In this document: piece after piece, positions 28,798 through 37,285 of the stretch | Layout of the letters: each line of letters opens with the position of its first letter | Numbering within the stretch: the first letter of the stretch is position 1 | From: Sphingobacteriales bacterium | GTDB taxonomy: Bacteria > Bacteroidota > Bacteroidia > Chitinophagales > Chitinophagaceae | Direction: 5' to 3' | NCBI GenBank assembly: GCA_003963365.1 | Contig: RXJG01000005.1 | Coordinates: 74,811-138,810, forward strand | Length of the DNA stretch: 64,000 nt | Program-made: the position numbers and the translations under genes | Notes under the pieces: generated by a model | Told to the model about the DNA's origin: nothing | The model's input: the letters and a program-made list of their open reading frames with translations, nothing else | The model's database searches: none

Positions 28798-29040
28798 ATG
28801 TTTTATGCTTACGTTTTAAAAAGCGTTAATCATGATTATTATTACAAAGGTCATTGCGAAAACCTGGAAGAAAGACTTGCGCAACACAATTCAGGAATGA
28901 CTGCATCAATTGCTTTCTACAAGCCTTTTGTTATTGCTTACTATGAAGAATTTAATACAAGAGAAGAAGCAATTAAAAGAGAAAAATATTTTAAATCGGC
29001 TGCCGGAAGAAGATTTCTAAAAATTAAATTGGCCTCTTAG
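28798..29040 (+). CDS. Single-domain GIY-YIG nuclease
   Basis: 80 residues, the usual length for the free-standing GIY-YIG domain common in Bacteroidota. Motifs: FYAYVLKS and YYYKGHCENLEERLAQHNSG (the GIY/YIG pair and the catalytic Arg), then EEFNTREEAIKREKYFKS with the metal-binding Glu and Lys-rich end. It starts 16 nt after the intact tRNA-Arg, so it may be freed by tRNA 3' processing. Its last codons and TAG stop lie inside the second tRNA copy (T8-A9-G10 of that tRNA). The domain is a DNA nuclease fold used by homing endonucleases and repair enzymes; the actual target is unknown. Confidence 0.88.
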   Translation: MFYAYVLKSVNHDYYYKGHCENLEERLAQHNSGMTASIAFYKPFVIAYYEEFNTREEAIKREKYFKSAAGRRFLKIKLAS

Positions 29041-29131
29041 TACAATGCCCGCCCGGCTGAACGCCGTTCGGACGGGGATAGTATAAGAGTTTCCGAAGCT
29101 CCAGATCCCAGTTCGATTCTGGGCGAGGCTA
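29031..29131 (+). pseudogene. Interrupted second copy of tRNA-Arg(CCG)
   Basis: Bases 29031-29047 repeat the first 17 nt of the intact tRNA except G7 to T (29037), which breaks the last acceptor pair. After a 29-nt insertion, 29077-29131 is identical to the remaining 55 nt of the intact gene through the discriminator base. The insertion falls in the D-loop at the conserved GG. As it stands this is unlikely to give a normal tRNA. It overlaps the end of the GIY-YIG gene by 10 nt. Confidence 0.85.
29048..29076. repeat. 29-nt GC-rich hairpin inserted in the tRNA copy
   Basis: The insert reads CCCGCCCGGCTGAACG then CCGTTCGGACGGG. Bases 29052-29076 fold into a stem of about ten pairs: CCCG with CGGG, a G/A bulge, C-T with G-G, then GAAC with GTTC around a GCC loop. 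Its GC content stands out against the AT-rich surroundings. It looks like a mobile palindromic (REP-like) unit, but I see no second copy in this window. Confidence 0.75.
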
Positions 29132-29133
29132 CA

Positions 29134-29165
29134 AAAAAGGTTGCTATCTTGGCAACCTTTTTGCT
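29134..29165 (+). terminator. Rho-independent terminator after the tRNA/GIY-YIG unit
   Basis: AAAAAGGTTGC pairs with GCAACCTTTTT around a TATCTTG loop, with the T-run in the second arm. It directly follows the second tRNA copy and probably was the terminator of the original single tRNA. Confidence 0.8.
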
Positions 29166-29220
29166 TTTCATTAATAATTAATTTTGCATTGTGTCGTTTC
29201 TAATTATCCAAATCTTTCGA

Positions 29221-30078
29221 ATGAAAAAAATATGGTTGCTCTTGTGTTTGATTCCTGTAACAGGTTTTACGCAAAATCTTTTTATATCTGCCCGGGCCGG
29301 GTTGTCCAATTACCAGGGCGACCTGCAGGAAAAAAGTTATACGTTTAAAAAATCAAAGTTTATCGGAAGCCTGGGGGCTAAATACGATATTAGTGAACAT
29401 ATACAGCTGAGGGGCTATTTAAGTTTTACCAATTTAGGGGCAGATGATAAAGACAGCAAGAGTCCTTTTAACCGGGCAAGAAATTTAAACTTTAAAACCG
29501 GTTTACAGGAACTGGAATTAAGTACTCAATACAATATCTTCAGCTTAAATGATCAGTGGTGGACACCCTATGTATTTGCCGGTATTGGTATTTTTCACTA
29601 CAACCCATATACTACTTATAACGGCAGCAAAGTTTATTTGCAACCGTTAAGCACTGAAGGGGAAGGAGTGGTAAGTGGCGTAAAACCTTACAAACTCACA
29701 CAATTTGCCATTCCATTTGGCTTTGGCGGTGAATATGCGTTAACAGAAGATATCCGTATCGGGTTGGAATTTGGTTTTCGTAAAACATTTACTGATTATA
29801 TTGACGATGCCAGCGGCAGTTATGTAGATTATACTACTTTATTAAATGCAAAAGGACCCACAGCCGTAGCACTGGCCTACCGTGGTGATGAATTGCCGGG
29901 TGGAGCCCCTTACCCCCCGGGGGGAACGCAAAGAGCCAATCCAAAAAAGAAAGATGCTTATTATTTTACCACCTTAACAATTACTTTTCGTCCGTTTGTT
30001 GATGAGTATAAAAGAACTTCCGGTATCGCTTCAATGCGAAAAGCAAGAAAGAGAGTGGGTTGTCCGGGTGTAAAATAA
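29221..30078 (+). CDS. DUF6089-type outer-membrane beta-barrel protein
   Basis: The start is ATG 29221, which opens a signal peptide (KKIWLLLCLIPVTGFTQ); an upstream GTG at 29191 would precede it by ten residues. 285 residues with alternating barrel-like strands (ARAGLSNYQGDL, YVFAGIGIFHYNP, RIGLEFGFRKTFTDYIDD), as in DUF6089 proteins. Function unknown. A 12-bp all-GC palindrome (29913-29924) codes for the Pro-Gly turn YPPGG. The M1 peptidase follows 77 nt later. Confidence 0.82.
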   Translation: MKKIWLLLCLIPVTGFTQNLFISARAGLSNYQGDLQEKSYTFKKSKFIGSLGAKYDISEHIQLRGYLSFTNLGADDKDSKSPFNRARNLNFKTGLQELELSTQYNIFSLNDQWWTPYVFAGIGIFHYNPYTTYNGSKVYLQPLSTEGEGVVSGVKPYKLTQFAIPFGFGGEYALTEDIRIGLEFGFRKTFTDYIDDASGSYVDYTTLLNAKGPTAVALAYRGDELPGGAPYPPGGTQRANPKKKDAYYFTTLTITFRPFVDEYKRTSGIASMRKARKRVGCPGVK

Positions 30079-30155
30079 TTGGATGAAGCTTAAAATTTGT
30101 ATTGCCGGTTGCAGTGTTGTTACCGGCTTTATTATTTTTAGCCTTATTTTGTTAC

Positions 30156-32003
30156 ATGAAGAACATACTCCTTTTACTGCTACTCGGTACAGCCGCTGTT
30201 GCACAGGTATCCCTGCCCATTCCTTTAAACATTAAAGCTGCATACAATACAGGAACAAGATCTGTTGATGGCAAACCAGGAAAAAATTATTGGCAAAATG
30301 CAGCAGACTATACTATTAATGTCAGTTACAATCCTGTTACAAGAGTATTAACGGGCACAGAAGAAATAGATTACATCAATAAAAGTCCTGATGTCTTATA
30401 CGAAATTGTTTTCAAATTATACCCCAATATTTATAAAAAAGGAAATATCCGTGATATGGCTGTGGAGGCAACAGATTTAACAGATGGCGTTATTATTCAA
30501 AATATTTTTTTAGACGGCAATAAAAGCCCTTATGATATTAAGGGGACAAATATGATTATTCCTTATACAGCAGTGCAACCAGGTCAAAAAATTCATTTCA
30601 GTATAAAGTATAGCTATACGGTAAATGCAACTTCCCATATCCGTACTGGCGAAATTGATAAAGGCACCGCTTTCATTGCCTATTTCTTCCCCCGCATCGC
30701 CGTGTATGATGATATTGATGGGTGGAATAAATATCCATATACAGGATCGCAGGAGTTTTACAATGATTTCTGTCATTTCAATCTATCTGTTACAGTACCC
30801 AGTAATTTTCTCGTATGGGCAACTGGTGATTTATTAAACTGTGATGAAGTACTGAATCAGCAGTATTGTGAAAGATTACATAATGCTGAGCAAAAAGATG
30901 ATATTATTTATGTTGTTGACTCAACCGATTTAAAAGAAGGAAACATTACGAAACAAAAAGAATTCAATACCTGGAAATTTAAGGCGGATAATGTGGTGGA
31001 TGTTGCTTTCGCATTAAGCAATCATTATGTATGGCAGTCAACCAGTTTAGTGGCAGATAAAAAAACAAACAGGAGAACAAGAGTGGATGCAGTGTTTAAC
31101 ACACAACACAAAGATTATTTTGATGCACTTGAAGTTTCACGAAAAACAGTGGAGCTGATGAGTTATAATTTTCCCAAATGGCCCTATCCCTACAATCATG
31201 AAACTGTATTTGATGGACTGGACCAGATGGAATATCCCATGATGGTGAACGACAACCCGGTTGCTACTAAATTTGATTTAATAACATTAGCTGACCATGA
31301 AATCTTTCATACCATGTTTCCTTTTTATATGGGTATTAATGAAACGAAATATGGCTGGATGGATGAAGGCTGGGCTACTATAGGAGAATGGCTGCTTTCT
31401 CCAATGATTGACAGTACGGCGGCAGATGATTATGGCATGGCCCGTTATGAAAAAAATGCAGGCAAAGAAATTGATGCTCCAATTATATCGCTCAGCACTC
31501 AGCTAAGAGATGCTCCATTGATTAACAACTCGTATGAAAAACCGGCATTGGGTTATTTGTATATAAAAGATTTGCTGGGAGATGAGTTATTTTTTAAAGC
31601 ATTGCATTATTACATTCAGCAATGGAATGGCAAACATCCCATGCCGCTTGATTTTTTTAATTGTATAAACACAGGCAGTGGCAAAAACTTAAACTGGTTT
31701 TGGAAGCGGTGGTTTTATGATGTGGGTTATCCTGATTTAGCTATTGAAAAAGTAGTTGAGAAGGGAAATGCCAAACAGGTGATTATTGAAATGAAAGGAA
31801 ATAAACCAGTGCCGGTTGATGCAACTATTACTTATACCGATGGCAGTAAACAAACCATTCACCGCACTATTGCTGTATGGGAAAAGAATAATACAACAGT
31901 AACACTGAACTTTACTGCCCCAAAGAAAATTAAACGGGTTGATTTAGGTGGTATGTATATACCGGATGTGAATAAGAAGGATAATGTGTGGGAGGGAAAA
32001 TAA
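30156..32003 (+). CDS. M1-family zinc metallopeptidase, secreted
   Basis: 615 residues from ATG 30156, with signal peptide KNILLLLLLGTAAVAQ; the longer TTG frame from 30102 is not credible. The zinc site HEIFH is followed exactly 18 residues later by the third ligand Glu in GWMDEGWA. The exopeptidase loop, GAMEN in classical members, is replaced by QMEYPMM as in the ERAP-unlike bacterial group. An N-terminal beta-saddle domain (EEIDYINKSPDVLYEIVFKL) precedes it. Probably a periplasmic or surface aminopeptidase. Confidence 0.9.
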   Translation: MKNILLLLLLGTAAVAQVSLPIPLNIKAAYNTGTRSVDGKPGKNYWQNAADYTINVSYNPVTRVLTGTEEIDYINKSPDVLYEIVFKLYPNIYKKGNIRDMAVEATDLTDGVIIQNIFLDGNKSPYDIKGTNMIIPYTAVQPGQKIHFSIKYSYTVNATSHIRTGEIDKGTAFIAYFFPRIAVYDDIDGWNKYPYTGSQEFYNDFCHFNLSVTVPSNFLVWATGDLLNCDEVLNQQYCERLHNAEQKDDIIYVVDSTDLKEGNITKQKEFNTWKFKADNVVDVAFALSNHYVWQSTSLVADKKTNRRTRVDAVFNTQHKDYFDALEVSRKTVELMSYNFPKWPYPYNHETVFDGLDQMEYPMMVNDNPVATKFDLITLADHEIFHTMFPFYMGINETKYGWMDEGWATIGEWLLSPMIDSTAADDYGMARYEKNAGKEIDAPIISLSTQLRDAPLINNSYEKPALGYLYIKDLLGDELFFKALHYYIQQWNGKHPMPLDFFNCINTGSGKNLNWFWKRWFYDVGYPDLAIEKVVEKGNAKQVIIEMKGNKPVPVDATITYTDGSKQTIHRTIAVWEKNNTTVTLNFTAPKKIKRVDLGGMYIPDVNKKDNVWEGK

Positions 32004-32004
32004 G

Positions 32005-33141
32005 TTACCGGAAAAATTCTTTTACTCCTGCTTTGAAGAAAGAACCGATTTGAAGGGTTGACATAATTTTAATTTCTTCGCCCAAATTGGTTTCATTATC
32101 TAAAAACTTAAATACCTGTTCAGCTTTATTTGCTTTAAACAGGCGGGTAAAAATTTCCTTTCCACCTAATTCTCCTTTAGCTAAAAGGCGCAGCAGGGTG
32201 CTATCGTAAAATTGAAAACGTTTTGGAAAAAAACTGAGAGTGGATAAATCCTGTTGCTGAAGTAAAGCATCCACTATTGCTTTTGCCTGTTTTTGTATAA
32301 ACTGGAAAGTATAACCGGTGGAAGCCTTGGTTTGTCCTCCGGCCGTACCAATATGAAAGACTCCGTTTGATGAAAAGGAAAAGTCTTCGTTCGTCATGGG
32401 AATAATGCCAAATTCTTCATCAATTACTTTAAAAGAATCAATCTTTAAAAAATCTCTCACATAATTTTTTAATTCTTCTTCATATTGCTGGTTGTTCAGT
32501 AATGATTCAGTGAACAAGGTATATTCCACCAACGCTTCTCTTTCATTCAACGGCAGGGTGTACACAAAAGTTGTCCCGTAATCCTGCTGAACTCTGAAAT
32601 CCATTAGCGTAGCTACATCAGGATTAAATGTATTCTTATCAGCTTGAACAATCCATCCTTTAAAATGCTGCAGCAAATAAAATTTGTCCTCTTTCTTCTC
32701 TGCAGGTTGATATAATGAATTAAACACCATCGCCTGTCCCACCTTTATTGACTGGTTTGTTAATTGGATTACAGATGAGTCAAATGAATTAATCTCATCA
32801 TATATAATATCCACATTTACCTGTTTATTAATTTCATTAAAACAGTGGTTATAAAAATCAATCCCCCGTATCATTTTGTATTGGTAGGGAAAAATGTCCA
32901 GCAGGGATGAATAATTATCAGAACGGAATACCAGCCCGTCCCATTTACGGTACACTATCTTTTCAAAAAAGCCTTTTTCTTTTTCCCAGAAACACCAGGT
33001 TCGATCATTTTTAGTTTTAGGAGTTTTATCAATCAGTAAAATTCTTTTATCGGCAAACTGAGCCGAATCAATCATCCGCATCAGCAGGCTGAGGCCGGCA
33101 CAACCGGCGCCAAGAATAATATAGTCATACGACTTTTGCAT
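32005..33141 (-). CDS. crtY: Lycopene beta-cyclase
   Basis: Cyclises both ends of lycopene to beta-carotene. 378 residues with the dinucleotide-binding start YIILGAGCAGLSLLMRM, the DRTWCFWE motif, and FHIGTAGGQTKASTGYTF near residue 265, all typical of the CrtY/CrtL family. It is the last gene of the carotenoid operon, 85 nt after crtZ, and ends 1 nt from the convergent M1 peptidase gene. Confidence 0.94.
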   Translation of the reverse strand: MQKSYDYIILGAGCAGLSLLMRMIDSAQFADKRILLIDKTPKTKNDRTWCFWEKEKGFFEKIVYRKWDGLVFRSDNYSSLLDIFPYQYKMIRGIDFYNHCFNEINKQVNVDIIYDEINSFDSSVIQLTNQSIKVGQAMVFNSLYQPAEKKEDKFYLLQHFKGWIVQADKNTFNPDVATLMDFRVQQDYGTTFVYTLPLNEREALVEYTLFTESLLNNQQYEEELKNYVRDFLKIDSFKVIDEEFGIIPMTNEDFSFSSNGVFHIGTAGGQTKASTGYTFQFIQKQAKAIVDALLQQQDLSTLSFFPKRFQFYDSTLLRLLAKGELGGKEIFTRLFKANKAEQVFKFLDNETNLGEEIKIMSTLQIGSFFKAGVKEFFR

Positions 33142-33226
33142 TAAAACTGTTGAGTAAAGATATAAACGATGAAAGGATTGCGACGCAACGAAAGTTAAAT
33201 AGTTGCATCATAGCTGGTATCAACAC

Positions 33227-33736
33227 CTAATCCTTTTCAGGAGCATACTCCACCTTTTTATTACCCGCCATTAATTTTTTATCACGACGAATTTTGTCCC
33301 AGTATTTTTTGTGCACATATAACATTCCGAAGCTTTCCCCCTCGTGTTTATCCAAATGTTTATGATGCATCTTGTGTGCCCAGCGGATGGCCCGTACATA
33401 AGTATTGTTGCTGCGGGTAAACCATTTAAACCGCTGATGAATAATAACATCATGCACCATAAAATAAGCGAAGCCATAAGCCATGATTCCAAAACCAACA
33501 GCCTGCATCCACCATTTGTCATCAAAAGTTCCAAAGTAAATAAGCAGCATACTGGGCACAGCAAAAATGACAAAGAATGCATCATTCTTTTCAAAAAAAC
33601 CGGGCTCTGCCTGGTGATGGTCACGATGGAGATACCATAAAAACCCGTGCATTACAAACTTATGTGTACACCAGGTTATTCCTTCCATTACAAGAAAAGT
33701 AACCAGCAATACCACTATATACAACAACACTGTCAT
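33227..33736 (-). CDS. crtZ: Beta-carotene 3-hydroxylase
   Basis: Di-iron membrane hydroxylase that converts beta-carotene to zeaxanthin. 169 residues with four hydrophobic helices and the full set of His motifs: HKFVMH, HRDHH, HDVIIH and HKMHHKH. It begins 10 nt after idi. No crtW ketolase is present nearby, so zeaxanthin is the predicted end product. Confidence 0.93.
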   Translation of the reverse strand: MTVLLYIVVLLVTFLVMEGITWCTHKFVMHGFLWYLHRDHHQAEPGFFEKNDAFFVIFAVPSMLLIYFGTFDDKWWMQAVGFGIMAYGFAYFMVHDVIIHQRFKWFTRSNNTYVRAIRWAHKMHHKHLDKHEGESFGMLYVHKKYWDKIRRDKKLMAGNKKVEYAPEKD

Positions 33737-33746
33737 GATTACAAAA

Positions 33747-34271
33747 TTAAAAAGTATTACCCGATTTTATCCATTGCTTTAACTGAGGAAAGGCAATGTG
33801 AAACCAGGCGGTATATTTTTGCGGATGGGATTGTAATGATTGTTCAATCGCATCCAGCGTTATATAACAATAATCACTCACTTCTTCTTTATCAGGATAA
33901 ATAGTTCCTTCATATCTTCCGGTGAATACGTGGTCGTATTCATATTCCGTTAAGCCATTGTTGAAAGGAGCTTTGTAAGTAAAATGAAATGCTTTTTTTA
34001 AATCAGTGCTAAATCCCAGTTCTTCATACAGCCTCCTTTTAGCAGCAGCGATGGTTTCTTCGCCGGGTAATGGATGACTGCAGCAGGCATTGGTCCATAA
34101 CCCACCACTGTGATATTTTTTTAAGGCTCTTTGCTGAAGTAACATCTCCCCTTTGCTGTTAAATATAAACACACTGAAAGCACGGTGAAGTACAGCCTTT
34201 TCATGTGCTGCCATTTTCTCCATGGTTCCTACCGGCTCATCCAGCTCATTCACAAGTATTACTTCCGTCAT
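33747..34271 (-). CDS. idi: Isopentenyl-diphosphate delta-isomerase, type 1
   Basis: Interconverts IPP and DMAPP, supplying carotenoid precursors. 174 residues of Nudix fold. The catalytic Cys motif is WTNACCSHP and the Nudix Glu motif is AAAKRRLYEELGF. Lies between crtB (17-nt gap) and crtZ (10-nt gap). Confidence 0.95.
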   Translation of the reverse strand: MTEVILVNELDEPVGTMEKMAAHEKAVLHRAFSVFIFNSKGEMLLQQRALKKYHSGGLWTNACCSHPLPGEETIAAAKRRLYEELGFSTDLKKAFHFTYKAPFNNGLTEYEYDHVFTGRYEGTIYPDKEEVSDYCYITLDAIEQSLQSHPQKYTAWFHIAFPQLKQWIKSGNTF

Positions 34272-34288
34272 GGGGTGAAGATAAACGT

Positions 34289-35125
34289 TTACATCAAATT
34301 TAACTGGTTACGGACAGAGGATTTAAAAACAATCATCGCCTTGTGATAGTTGGGAATACGGATTCTTGTTTCTAAAATTTTATGTGGTTCTGTTTGTTTT
34401 ATTTTTTTAAAGAGCGACAGGTAATAACGATAAGCAACATACACCCCAAACCTTGCTGTTAATGGTAACTGTACAATACCATGATAAGCATCATCAAAAT
34501 CTTTTTGAATATCTGCTTCTATTTCTCTCTTTTCCCTCTCTGTAAAATTGCAGAAATCACAACCAGGAAAATAAGTACGGTTCAGGTTATTAAAATCAGC
34601 TTTTACATCTCTTAAAAAATTCACTTTCTGGAATGCTGCTCCTAATGAACGGGCTGCTGGTTCCAGTTTCCTGTACAATTCTTTTCTGCCTTCGCAAAAA
34701 ACATACAAACACATCAGGCCCACCACCTCGGCACTGCCATAGATATACGTGTTGTAAGCTTCCTTGTTGTAATGGGTCTTTTCCAGGTCCCATTCCATAC
34801 TGTTGAAGAAAGCTTCTATCAAATGGTGGTCAATATTGTATTCATTAACCGTTAACTGAAAACTATGCAGGATAGGATTGAGACTTATTTTTCTTTCTAT
34901 CGCTTCGTACGTTTCTTTTTTAAACTGTAACAATAATTCTTTTTTGTTATGCTGATGGAAAGTATCCACTATCTCATCTGCAAAACGGACAAAACCATAG
35001 ATATTAAAAATGGGTGTACGTAATTTTTTATGCAGCAACCGGATGGCACTGGAGAACGAAGTACTGTACCGTTCTGTTGTAATGCGGCTGCATTCCCTGC
35101 TTATTTCATGAAATAACTCCATCAT
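34289..35125 (-). CDS. crtB: Phytoene synthase
   Basis: Joins two geranylgeranyl diphosphates to phytoene. The start is ATG 35125 (a second ATG follows at once); the longer frame to 35152 uses TTG. 278 residues. The two Asp-rich Mg-diphosphate sites are visible as RFADEIVDT and FLRDVKADF, with SRECSRITTERYSTSF at the N-terminus. Follows crtI by 27 nt from this start. Confidence 0.95.
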   Translation of the reverse strand: MMELFHEISRECSRITTERYSTSFSSAIRLLHKKLRTPIFNIYGFVRFADEIVDTFHQHNKKELLLQFKKETYEAIERKISLNPILHSFQLTVNEYNIDHHLIEAFFNSMEWDLEKTHYNKEAYNTYIYGSAEVVGLMCLYVFCEGRKELYRKLEPAARSLGAAFQKVNFLRDVKADFNNLNRTYFPGCDFCNFTEREKREIEADIQKDFDDAYHGIVQLPLTARFGVYVAYRYYLSLFKKIKQTEPHKILETRIRIPNYHKAMIVFKSSVRNQLNLM

Positions 35126-35152
35126 ACTTTCTATAGTTAGTTTTAAATACAA

Positions 35153-36631
35153 TCAAACTCCAAATGCTTTCACTATTTCTTTTGCCACCACTTCTCCACT
35201 TATCAAACTGGGTGGCACACCCGGACCCGGCACCGTTAACTGGCCGGTATAAAAAAGATTTTTCACTTTTTTACTTCTGCAGCTTGGTTTAAATACAGCA
35301 GTTTGCAGTAATGTATTGGCCAGCCCGTATGCATTTCCTTTAAACGAATTATACTCTTTCAAAAAATCACTGTATGCAAATGTTCTTTTAAAAACAATTG
35401 CCTCTCTTACAGATTGACCAATATGTTTTTCAAACCGCTCTATAATAATATTAAAATATTTTTCCCTCAATGCTGCTGAATCATCCGACAATCCTGCCGC
35501 TACCGGAATTAAGAAAACCAAATTTTCACAACCGGCAGGAGCCACCGTATCATCAGTGAGCGAGGATGCACTCATGTAAAACAATGGTTGCGATGGCCAC
35601 TGCGGATGGGTATATATTTCTTTAGCATGTATTTCAAAAGGTACGTCAAAAAAAAGGGAGTGATGCAGGAGGTTCGTTAACTTTTTATTCAAACCCACAT
35701 AATACAACAAACAACTGGGAGCCATCATTTTTTTATCCCAATAGCTTTCTGTATACGTACGAAATTCTGCCGGCAAAAGATTGCTTTCTACAAAATGATA
35801 ATCCGCCCCGCCTACTACTACGTCTGCCGTATAGATATTGTTACTTTCGGTTACCACTTCTTTAGCAGCATTTTGCCGGATATTTATTTGCGTCACATTT
35901 TCATTGAAACGAAAATCAACTCCTAATTCTTTAGCCAGTTCATACATTCCGTTCACCACACTGTACATACCCCCTTTGGGATACCAGGTTCCCAGTTTGA
36001 TATCGGCATAATTCATCAGGCTGTATAATGCCGGTGTATTCTCCGGCAGGGCTCCCAGGAATAACACGGGGAACTCCATTAGTTGCCTGAGTTTGGGATG
36101 CGTAAAATGTTTGGCAATATGTTTTTTAATAGAAGTAAAAACATCTAAACGGAAAACACCTTTCATCACCTCCCAATCAATAAATTCAGAAACTGATTGA
36201 CCTGGCTTAAACACCAGCTTGTTAATGCCAACATTGTACTTATACTCCGCTTCACTTAAAAATTTATCCAGCAACACTGCAGTTCCCGGTTCAATCGATT
36301 CAAATAAATTTCTGAGTTCATCGTAATTGGAAGGAATATCTGTAAATCCATCTTCCCAGTAAATACGATAAGATGGAGATAATCTTTCCAGTTGATAATA
36401 CTCCTCCACTCTTTTTCCAAAATGATTAAAATACCGTTCAAACACATCGGGCATCCAATACCAGCTGGGACCCATATCAAACGTAAATCCATCCGCTTTT
36501 AATTGCCGGGCCCTGCCACCGGGTGTTGCATGTTTTTCTAACACGGTAACTTTCCAGCCATCTTTGGCAAGAAAAGATGCCGTGGCGATACCTGCAAAAC
36601 CACTTCCGATAATTATAACTTTTTTGCTCAA
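35153..36631 (-). CDS. crtI: Phytoene desaturase, CrtI type
   Basis: FAD enzyme that desaturates phytoene to lycopene. 492 residues. The FAD fold is VIIIGSGFAGIATASFLAKD, followed by VLEKHATPGGRAR and DMGPSWYWMPDVFERYF. The C-terminal motif NLFYTGQLTVPGPGVPPSLI is characteristic of bacterial CrtI. Start codon is TTG at 36631. Ten nt downstream of the sigma-factor gene. Confidence 0.96.
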   Translation of the reverse strand: MSKKVIIIGSGFAGIATASFLAKDGWKVTVLEKHATPGGRARQLKADGFTFDMGPSWYWMPDVFERYFNHFGKRVEEYYQLERLSPSYRIYWEDGFTDIPSNYDELRNLFESIEPGTAVLLDKFLSEAEYKYNVGINKLVFKPGQSVSEFIDWEVMKGVFRLDVFTSIKKHIAKHFTHPKLRQLMEFPVLFLGALPENTPALYSLMNYADIKLGTWYPKGGMYSVVNGMYELAKELGVDFRFNENVTQINIRQNAAKEVVTESNNIYTADVVVGGADYHFVESNLLPAEFRTYTESYWDKKMMAPSCLLYYVGLNKKLTNLLHHSLFFDVPFEIHAKEIYTHPQWPSQPLFYMSASSLTDDTVAPAGCENLVFLIPVAAGLSDDSAALREKYFNIIIERFEKHIGQSVREAIVFKRTFAYSDFLKEYNSFKGNAYGLANTLLQTAVFKPSCRSKKVKNLFYTGQLTVPGPGVPPSLISGEVVAKEIVKAFGV

Positions 36632-36641
36632 ATGATTATTT

Positions 36642-37142
36642 TTACTGGCGACCTATTTGTTCCTTTAACAATTTACGGGCAAAATGAATTCTGCTCTTAA
36701 TCGTTCCTAACGGTTCTTGTAATGCGTCTGCTATTTCATGGTATTTATAACCATCAAAATACAGTATAAATGGCTTCCTGAAAATATCAGGCAGGTTATG
36801 AATTGCCTTTTGTATATCTTTTAACCTGAGATTACTTTCTGCCTCGTTCGCAATCATCGTTTGTTTATTGTCCAGCAAAAAATCATTGGGCGTACTGTCA
36901 AAAATGGTTTGCTGTTTGGCTTTACGACGGTAGTTGTTGATAAAAATATTACGCATGATTGTATACATCCATGCTTTAATATTAGTACCAACATGGTATT
37001 TGTCTTTATTGGCCAGTGCCCGGTACAATGTCTCCTGCATCAGGTCTTTGGCAGATTCGTTATCACGGGTAAGTGTGAAAGCAAATGGCTTTAAAAATTC
37101 CGAATTGTTAAGCAGCATGTTGTTGAATTCTACCGTTGACAT
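36642..37142 (-). CDS. ECF-type RNA polymerase sigma factor
   Basis: 166 residues with sigma region 2 (AKDLMQETLYRALANKDKY, WMYTIMRNIFINNYRR) and region 4 (LPDIFRKPFILYFDGYKYHEIADAL, then GTIKSRIHFARKLL). It is the first gene of the carotenoid operon, 10 nt ahead of crtI, so it is made together with the pigment enzymes and may drive its own promoter. No anti-sigma factor is nearby. Confidence 0.92.
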   Translation of the reverse strand: MSTVEFNNMLLNNSEFLKPFAFTLTRDNESAKDLMQETLYRALANKDKYHVGTNIKAWMYTIMRNIFINNYRRKAKQQTIFDSTPNDFLLDNKQTMIANEAESNLRLKDIQKAIHNLPDIFRKPFILYFDGYKYHEIADALQEPLGTIKSRIHFARKLLKEQIGRQ

Positions 37143-37173
37143 AAAATATGTGTTTAACTTTTACTCAATAAAA

Positions 37174-37241
37174 TTAAACAAGGTTTTTTTACTGGCCAAA
37201 TATTTTTGTTTAAACTATTATAAAAATAATTTAAACAAAAA
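37174..37241. promoter_or_regulatory. Predicted operator in front of the sigma-crt operon
   Basis: A perfect 12-bp inverted repeat, TTTTTGTTTAAA (37203-37214) and TTTAAACAAAAA (37230-37241), separated by 15 nt. A partial third copy of the half-site, TTAAACAAGG, lies at 37174-37183. The core 9-mer TTTTGTTTA is the same as in the merR promoter region. It sits 61-99 nt upstream of the sigma-factor ATG in the 143-nt gap after the MerR gene. Confidence 0.6.
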
Positions 37242-37285
37242 TTATAGGTAGGGTAAGGACGATAAAAAAAGGAGAATCTTGTGTA

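Noticed and set aside
29031..29131. Second tRNA-Arg as a functional tRNA with an intron-like insert
   Set aside because: The insert is in the D-loop, not the anticodon loop, and position 7 is mutated so the acceptor stem is weakened. I kept it as an interrupted copy; an RNA-level removal cannot be excluded but nothing shows it.
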